From: Nitrosotalea sp.
GTDB taxonomy: Archaea > Thermoproteota > Nitrososphaeria > Nitrososphaerales > Nitrosopumilaceae
Direction: 5' to 3'
Assembly (NCBI GenBank): GCA_025451075.1
Contig: JANWLA010000029.1
Location: forward strand, 1 to 36,213
DNA: 36,213 nt
Shown: piece after piece, positions 32,568 to 36,213 of the stretch
Numbering within the stretch: position 1 is the first letter of the stretch
Layout: each line of letters begins with the position of its first letter
Translations under genes and position numbers: made by a program
The notes under the pieces: generated by a model
Database searches by the model: none
Told to the model about the DNA's origin: nothing
Seen by the model: the letters and a program-made list of their open reading frames with translations, nothing else

Positions 32568-33521
32568 TCAGGACAAGTCTGGTTTTGTTTTTTTGTCAGG
32601 TACCTTAATGTCCAAAAGTTCGCGCAAACCTTTGTACCTGTTTCGTATAGTTACTTCGGTAACTCCAGCTGCTATTGCTATTACTTTTTGTGTTGTACTG
32701 TCGCCATGTATTACACATGATAGATACAATGCTGCTGCTGCAAGGCCCATTGGATCTTTTCCAGCGGAGATCTCTTGTTCGTTTGCCTTTTCTAAAATCT
32801 TGAGTGCTTCACGTTTTACTTTTTCACTAAGGCCTGATTCACTTGCAATTCTTGACATACACTTTATTGGATCAAGTACTGGCATTGTCATGTCAAGCTC
32901 TTGTAATAACAACCTATAACATCTTGAGACGTCTTTCTTTTTCACATTGATTCTTCTTGCAACCTCGTTTAGTGTTCTAGGTGTGCCAGTTTCTCTACAT
33001 GATAAATATAATGCAGCTGCAATCAATCCTGGAATTGACCTACCTTTTGCCAATCCTTTTTCTAATGCTTTTCTGTAAATGTATGCAGTCTTTTCAACTA
33101 CTGCATCAGATAATGCAAGTTTGTCCTTTAATCTGCTAAGCTCACTGAATGCCTGTCTGCAGTTTCTCTCAGTTGCTTCATGGACCTGACTTCTATTGTC
33201 CCATGTTCTAAGACGGGTGATTGTATTTTTCATTGAAGCTGACAAAGGTTTTCCAGTCGAGTCCTTGTTTGCCTGACCAATCACTGTTGCAAGTCCCATG
33301 TCGTGCATTGCAAGGGATGTTGGGATGCCGGTTCTTGCCCTGTCTTCGAACTGTTCTTTTGAAAATGACTGTCTTTCAGGACCCAAATCATTTACAATCT
33401 CATTTACCACAAATCCGCATCCTCCACAGAATCGTTCACCAGTTGTGCCGTCTGTTAGCATCTTTGCCTTTCCACATCTGGCACATCGTGCTTCCAATGC
33501 TGTAGAACTATGCGTTACCAT
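32568..33521 (-). CDS. tfb: Transcription initiation factor IIB (TFB)
   Basis: A 317-residue TFB. The N-terminal zinc ribbon has C13, C16, C32 and C35. The B-reader/linker follows (GPERQSFSKEQFEDRARTGI), then two cyclin folds, each with the family segment (GLIAAALYLSCRETGTPRTL and GLAAAALYLSCVIHGDSTTQ). It bridges TBP-bound promoter DNA and RNA polymerase and recognises the BRE element. ATG 33521 begins the standard MVTHSSTALEARC; a longer frame to TTG/ATG further upstream adds 22 residues of no family character and is rejected. Thaumarchaea usually carry several TFBs, so this may serve a subset of promoters. Confidence 0.95.
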   Translation of the reverse strand: MVTHSSTALEARCARCGKAKMLTDGTTGERFCGGCGFVVNEIVNDLGPERQSFSKEQFEDRARTGIPTSLAMHDMGLATVIGQANKDSTGKPLSASMKNTITRLRTWDNRSQVHEATERNCRQAFSELSRLKDKLALSDAVVEKTAYIYRKALEKGLAKGRSIPGLIAAALYLSCRETGTPRTLNEVARRINVKKKDVSRCYRLLLQELDMTMPVLDPIKCMSRIASESGLSEKVKREALKILEKANEQEISAGKDPMGLAAAALYLSCVIHGDSTTQKVIAIAAGVTEVTIRNRYKGLRELLDIKVPDKKTKPDLS

Positions 33522-33606
33522 GAATAACACACCTATCCAACTGTCATTCAATAATAACCCAACTATTGTACAATGAAACTTGTACAAATGTGATATTGGT
33601 CTCTAT

Positions 33607-34179
33607 CTAGGCATACAGAAATTCTGATGGAACAAGCCATGTTTCTTGATAGTCCAAGTTCTTGTCAACTAGGAGTACCCCAAGCTTGTATTTTTTTGCC
33701 ATGTCTATGAGAAAATCTGAAAGTGCCCCTTTTTGCAAAATAGTGGGTAGCTCAAGAATGTCTGTTGCCAACAGGACCCTGGTACTTGGAATCTCTTTTT
33801 TAACGCCAAAGATGTCTTTTTGAATCTCTAGTATTGCCTGTCTGGTAACTTCTGGTTGAGTCAGAATAACTACAGCTCTTTTCTCCTTTCTTGCAACAAG
33901 ATCAAATCTGTACTGTGGATCAAAATCTGAATATGCTGAATCATGTTTTACATGCCACTGCATGTCCATCAAATAGTCTGATACTATGTCCTGAATCATG
34001 CCTACCTCCATCAGGTCTCTTGTCATCTCAACTCTTTTGTGTGCTCTAAGTAATGATTTGAAATATTGATCAATTAGTTGCTTGGAATACTTTGACATTT
34101 TATCCTTCATGAAAATTGAATTGAGCAAAAGCTTGTTTTCTTGATATGTACTAAATGGGTCAAAGTCCTTATCTTCCAT
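33607..34179 (-). CDS. Uncharacterised alpha-beta protein
   Basis: A 190-residue soluble protein. An N-terminal helical half (about 10-75; KMSKYSKQLIDQYFKSLLRA) is followed by an alpha-beta half (about 78-185), with strands RFDLVARKEKRAVVIL, STRVLLATDI and KLGVLLVDK alternating with helices. This order recalls restriction-endonuclease-like folds, but I cannot place the catalytic D-ExK residues and make no functional claim. It lies 85 bases upstream of TFB on the same strand and is divergent from the PAC2 gene across a 112-base gap with the promoters of both. Function unknown. Confidence 0.65.
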   Translation of the reverse strand: MEDKDFDPFSTYQENKLLLNSIFMKDKMSKYSKQLIDQYFKSLLRAHKRVEMTRDLMEVGMIQDIVSDYLMDMQWHVKHDSAYSDFDPQYRFDLVARKEKRAVVILTQPEVTRQAILEIQKDIFGVKKEIPSTRVLLATDILELPTILQKGALSDFLIDMAKKYKLGVLLVDKNLDYQETWLVPSEFLYA

Positions 34180-34291
34180 CGAAGACTTGGCGTATTTCCT
34201 ACTAAATAATCGCTTACCATCTGTATTTTCATACTCGTAAAATATTGAGATCTAGTGGATACCGAAGAAGGTATTAATCATAAAAGGCCAA

Positions 34292-35014
34292 ATGACTAGT
34301 GTGGATTTTATCCAAAAGAGCGATCCTGATGTCTCAAAACCTCTGTTAATTGCAGCAATGCAAGACATGGGAGATGTTGGAAGCATTGTCATTGATTTTA
34401 TCAATTCAAGTCTTGACACTATAGTATTTCGAGAAGTCGAACCGTCATACCCTGCATATGTCATTGACAATGGTGGATACATTGACATCCCAGAAGAAAA
34501 ATGGGACTATCGTTATGCAAAAGATATCATCGTATTTGGAGGAGGTTCTGGCCAGCCATCTTCTACAGAAGAGCTAAATGTATTATGCCAAGATGTTATT
34601 GATGTCGCAAAAAAACATTCTACTAGATTCATCTATACACTTGGTGGTTTTCATACAAAAAATCCAATCGAGGGAGAACCAAAGACGTTTGTTACTACTA
34701 CATCAAAAGACCTTACAGACCAGGTGCGAAAACTTGGAATCTTGACAACACCTGAGGCCTCTATCATAACAGGATTCAATGGACTGATACTTGGATTTGC
34801 AAAACTAAATGGAATACAGGGAATTGGATTGTATGCAGAACTGAATAATCCAAAGCTTCCTCAGTACAGGTCTGCCAAGAGCATAATCAAGACACTTGAA
34901 AAGCTGACTTATCGCAAGTTTGGAGACACGTCAGATTTTGATTCTCTTGCAAAAGATGTTGAATCACATAGCCACAAAAAGCGCTTTGATCCTGATCAGA
35001 GCTATTCTGTTTGA
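34292..35014 (+). CDS. PAC2-family protein (proteasome assembly chaperone-like)
   Basis: A 240-residue PAC2-family protein. The family opening KPLLIAAMQDMGDVGSIVID (about 16-35), the strand AKDIIVFGGGSGQPSS and the segment RFIYTLGGFHTK (about 111-122) match archaeal members. Archaeal PbaA/PbaB are homologues of eukaryotic proteasome-assembling chaperones; PbaB activates proteasome through a C-terminal HbYX motif. Here the last residues are SYSV, with Tyr one position too early, so direct docking into the proteasome alpha ring by HbYX is doubtful. ATG 34292. It is near Cdc48 and TFB but on its own promoter. Confidence 0.85.
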   Translation: MTSVDFIQKSDPDVSKPLLIAAMQDMGDVGSIVIDFINSSLDTIVFREVEPSYPAYVIDNGGYIDIPEEKWDYRYAKDIIVFGGGSGQPSSTEELNVLCQDVIDVAKKHSTRFIYTLGGFHTKNPIEGEPKTFVTTTSKDLTDQVRKLGILTTPEASIITGFNGLILGFAKLNGIQGIGLYAELNNPKLPQYRSAKSIIKTLEKLTYRKFGDTSDFDSLAKDVESHSHKKRFDPDQSYSV

Positions 35015-35057
35015 TTATAATAAAATAAGAAAAGATTTTTCCAACTAGATTGTATTT

Positions 35058-35549
35058 CTACAGACGAATTGGTCCAAGTCTTGTAACTGTTACTATTGCT
35101 ACAATGGAGATTGCTAAAACTATGGCAGCAACGGGTCCAAACTCTGGCACTACGGTTGTCCCAACAATTGAGATGTTTTCAGTAAGAGGTGTGATTGGTA
35201 TTGATACTAGTGTATCTGTTGTCTCGTCTGTTGTGGTGTAGTTTGTCACTATCTGGCCGTCTACAAAGACTCCAATGAATCCGTTAATCAGGCCCTTTGG
35301 TAGTTTTATGAGTAGCGTACTGTTGGTGTCAGTTTTTCCTGCAAGTACAAAGTCAACAGACTTGTCCTTGACACTAACTGATGCGCTTACGATATCCTTG
35401 GTTGAGGAATACTGGACATCGTATGTTGTCATTCCATCACCTGCGTCTTTTCCAACACTTGGAAATGTCTTGTACTCTTGGGCAAAAGATGATGATGCCA
35501 TTGGAGCAAGCAAAATTACGATTGCTGCAACTATTGCTATCTTGAGCAT
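35058..35549 (-). CDS. PEFG-CTERM surface protein
   Basis: The 163-residue product has a signal peptide (about 1-24, SFAQ), one beta-rich domain (about 35-130) and the canonical PEFG-CTERM tail VVPEFGPVAAIVLAISIVAI then a basic end (RLGPIRL). This is the clearest of three PEF-anchored proteins in the window. The signal is thought to be recognised by an archaeosortase and to anchor the protein to the cell surface. The domain before the anchor resembles the genes at 4319 and 24750. It is monocistronic, converging on the PAC2 gene with a 43-base gap. No enzymatic motif. Confidence 0.88.
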   Translation of the reverse strand: MLKIAIVAAIVILLAPMASSSFAQEYKTFPSVGKDAGDGMTTYDVQYSSTKDIVSASVSVKDKSVDFVLAGKTDTNSTLLIKLPKGLINGFIGVFVDGQIVTNYTTTDETTDTLVSIPITPLTENISIVGTTVVPEFGPVAAIVLAISIVAIVTVTRLGPIRL

Positions 35550-35590
35550 GTCTAAAATTTGCTATTTGACTAGTTAATGGGTTTGGCTAA

Positions 35591-36213
35591 TTATTTTAAC
35601 GAAACCGCGAATTTCTTTGAAGCTTCAAGTAGGTTCTTGATATCTGACTCTGAATGCACGTAAGATATGGCACCAAGCTTTCCTGGGAGGAAAAATATTC
35701 TATTTTTTGCAATAAGTTCAAAGTGGTATCTCTTTAGTGTCTGGGTATCACACATTGCTGCCTCTTCTGCGTTTGTAACCTGTGTTATTCCATTTGCTCG
35801 AAAATGCGGCATAAATAAAGAACCAATGCCGGTGACTGTAACTTTGTCTTGAAATATTTTTGACAGCCCCTTTCTTGCATCTTCACCTAGCTTGCCAATC
35901 TTTTTGTAGACTGGGCTTGAATTTTTCTTTAAAAATTTCAGCATTGCTTTTCCAGAAGTCATTGTCATTGGATTTGCAGAAAATGTCCCGCCCCCAATGT
36001 ATGACCTATCAAGTCTTTTGTTTGAATTTGTATCTGTAATTTTCATGATCTCCTCTTTTCCGCAAATTACTCCAATTGGAAATCCACCACCAACAATTTT
36101 TCCTAGTGTTACAATATCTGGGTCAAGGCCCATTGTTTTGTAGAGGCATCCAAATCTGAACCTAAAACCGGTGACAATCTCATCTAGGATGTATAGTGCA
36201 TTATTTCTGTGAA
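35591..36213 (-). CDS. hemL: Glutamate-1-semialdehyde aminomutase (HemL), C-terminal part, cut by window edge
   Basis: The C-terminal half of a class III PLP aminotransferase; its 5' end lies beyond the window. The frame reads through to the end (about 207 residues visible). It contains [14 protein letters not shown] with the PLP-contacting Asp, [13 protein letters not shown] with the Schiff-base Lys, and the [10 protein letters not shown] segment typical of HemL. The enzyme converts glutamate-1-semialdehyde to 5-aminolevulinate, the first committed step to heme and cobalamin. Without the N-terminal half, another class III aminotransferase cannot be fully excluded. It lies 41 bases beyond the start of the PEFG gene on the same strand. 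Confidence 0.78.
   Translation of the reverse strand, partial: HRNNALYILDEIVTGFRFRFGCLYKTMGLDPDIVTLGKIVGGGFPIGVICGKEEIMKITDTNSNKRLDRSYIGGGTFSANPMTMTSGKAMLKFLKKNSSPVYKKIGKLGEDARKGLSKIFQDKVTVTGIGSLFMPHFRANGITQVTNAEEAAMCDTQTLKRYHFELIAKNRIFFLPGKLGAISYVHSESDIKNLLEASKKFAVSLK

Noticed and set aside
33522-33587. 22-residue N-terminal extension of TFB
   Set aside because: The zinc ribbon begins shortly after ATG 33521 as in other TFBs; the extension has no family character.
1-36213. tRNA, rRNA, CRISPR array, insertion sequence or attachment site
   Set aside because: No credible T-loop/acceptor pairing, repeat-spacer series, transposase frame or long terminal repeats were seen on either strand by eye; a covariance-model scan would be decisive.

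Overview
The window is a stretch of archaeal chromosome, almost certainly from an ammonia-oxidising Nitrososphaerota (Thaumarchaeota) of the Nitrosopumilales/Nitrosotalea type. The evidence is a thaumarchaeal NirK-type multicopper oxidase, a eukaryote-like ribosomal protein L15e, TFB, Cdc48, a PAC2 proteasome-chaperone-family protein, three proteins with PEF(G)-type C-terminal sorting anchors, the low GC content, frequent TTG/GTG starts and promoters that look leaderless. I see no tRNA, rRNA, CRISPR array, insertion sequence or prophage.

Layout. 1-5.8 kb: nirK, a small membrane protein, D-3-phosphoglycerate dehydrogenase (serA), a secreted protein, ribosomal L15e overlapping a PEF-anchored protein, and membrane proteins. 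5.8-8.4 kb: a stand-alone Lrp/AsnC ligand-binding domain, a small hypothetical, a thioredoxin-NHL fusion (NHLRC2-like) and a two-finger C2H2 protein. 8.4-13.5 kb (minus strand): a zinc-ribbon membrane protein, a secreted anchored protein, a DUF6659-like protein, truD and an exported Vgb-like beta-propeller. 13.5-15.5 kb: a two-gene unit with a highly divergent tubulin/FtsZ-superfamily GTPase and a coiled-coil protein, the most interesting locus here. 15.6-21.7 kb (minus strand): a SHOCT protein, a TPR protein, an NhaP-type Na+/H+ antiporter, an M1 aminopeptidase and a VTT/DedA-like membrane protein. 21.8-26.6 kb: many small genes (DUF167, secreted proteins, a second DUF6659-like protein, SRPBCC, a hotdog thioesterase, a PEF-anchored Ig-like protein, a wHTH-DUF4443 regulator, CbtB). 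26.8-30.2 kb: an LEA-like anchored protein, divergent winged-helix and MarR regulators with a palindromic operator candidate, and micro-genes of 57 and 37 codons. 30.3-36.2 kb: Cdc48, TFB, an uncharacterised protein, a PAC2 protein, a PEFG-CTERM protein and the C-terminal part of hemL, cut by the window edge.

How the genes relate. Most are housekeeping or lineage-specific envelope genes rather than one pathway. Cdc48, PAC2 and the M1 aminopeptidase fit a proteolysis theme. NirK, the secreted Ig-like proteins and the PEF-anchored proteins build the cell surface and periplasm-like space. Paralogy inside the window is notable: two DUF6659-like proteins, two proteins sharing an N-terminal 'MSED' domain, and three proteins with a shared domain next to the PEF anchor. 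Convergent neighbours often abut or overlap at their stop codons, so transcription terminators must lie inside opposing genes.
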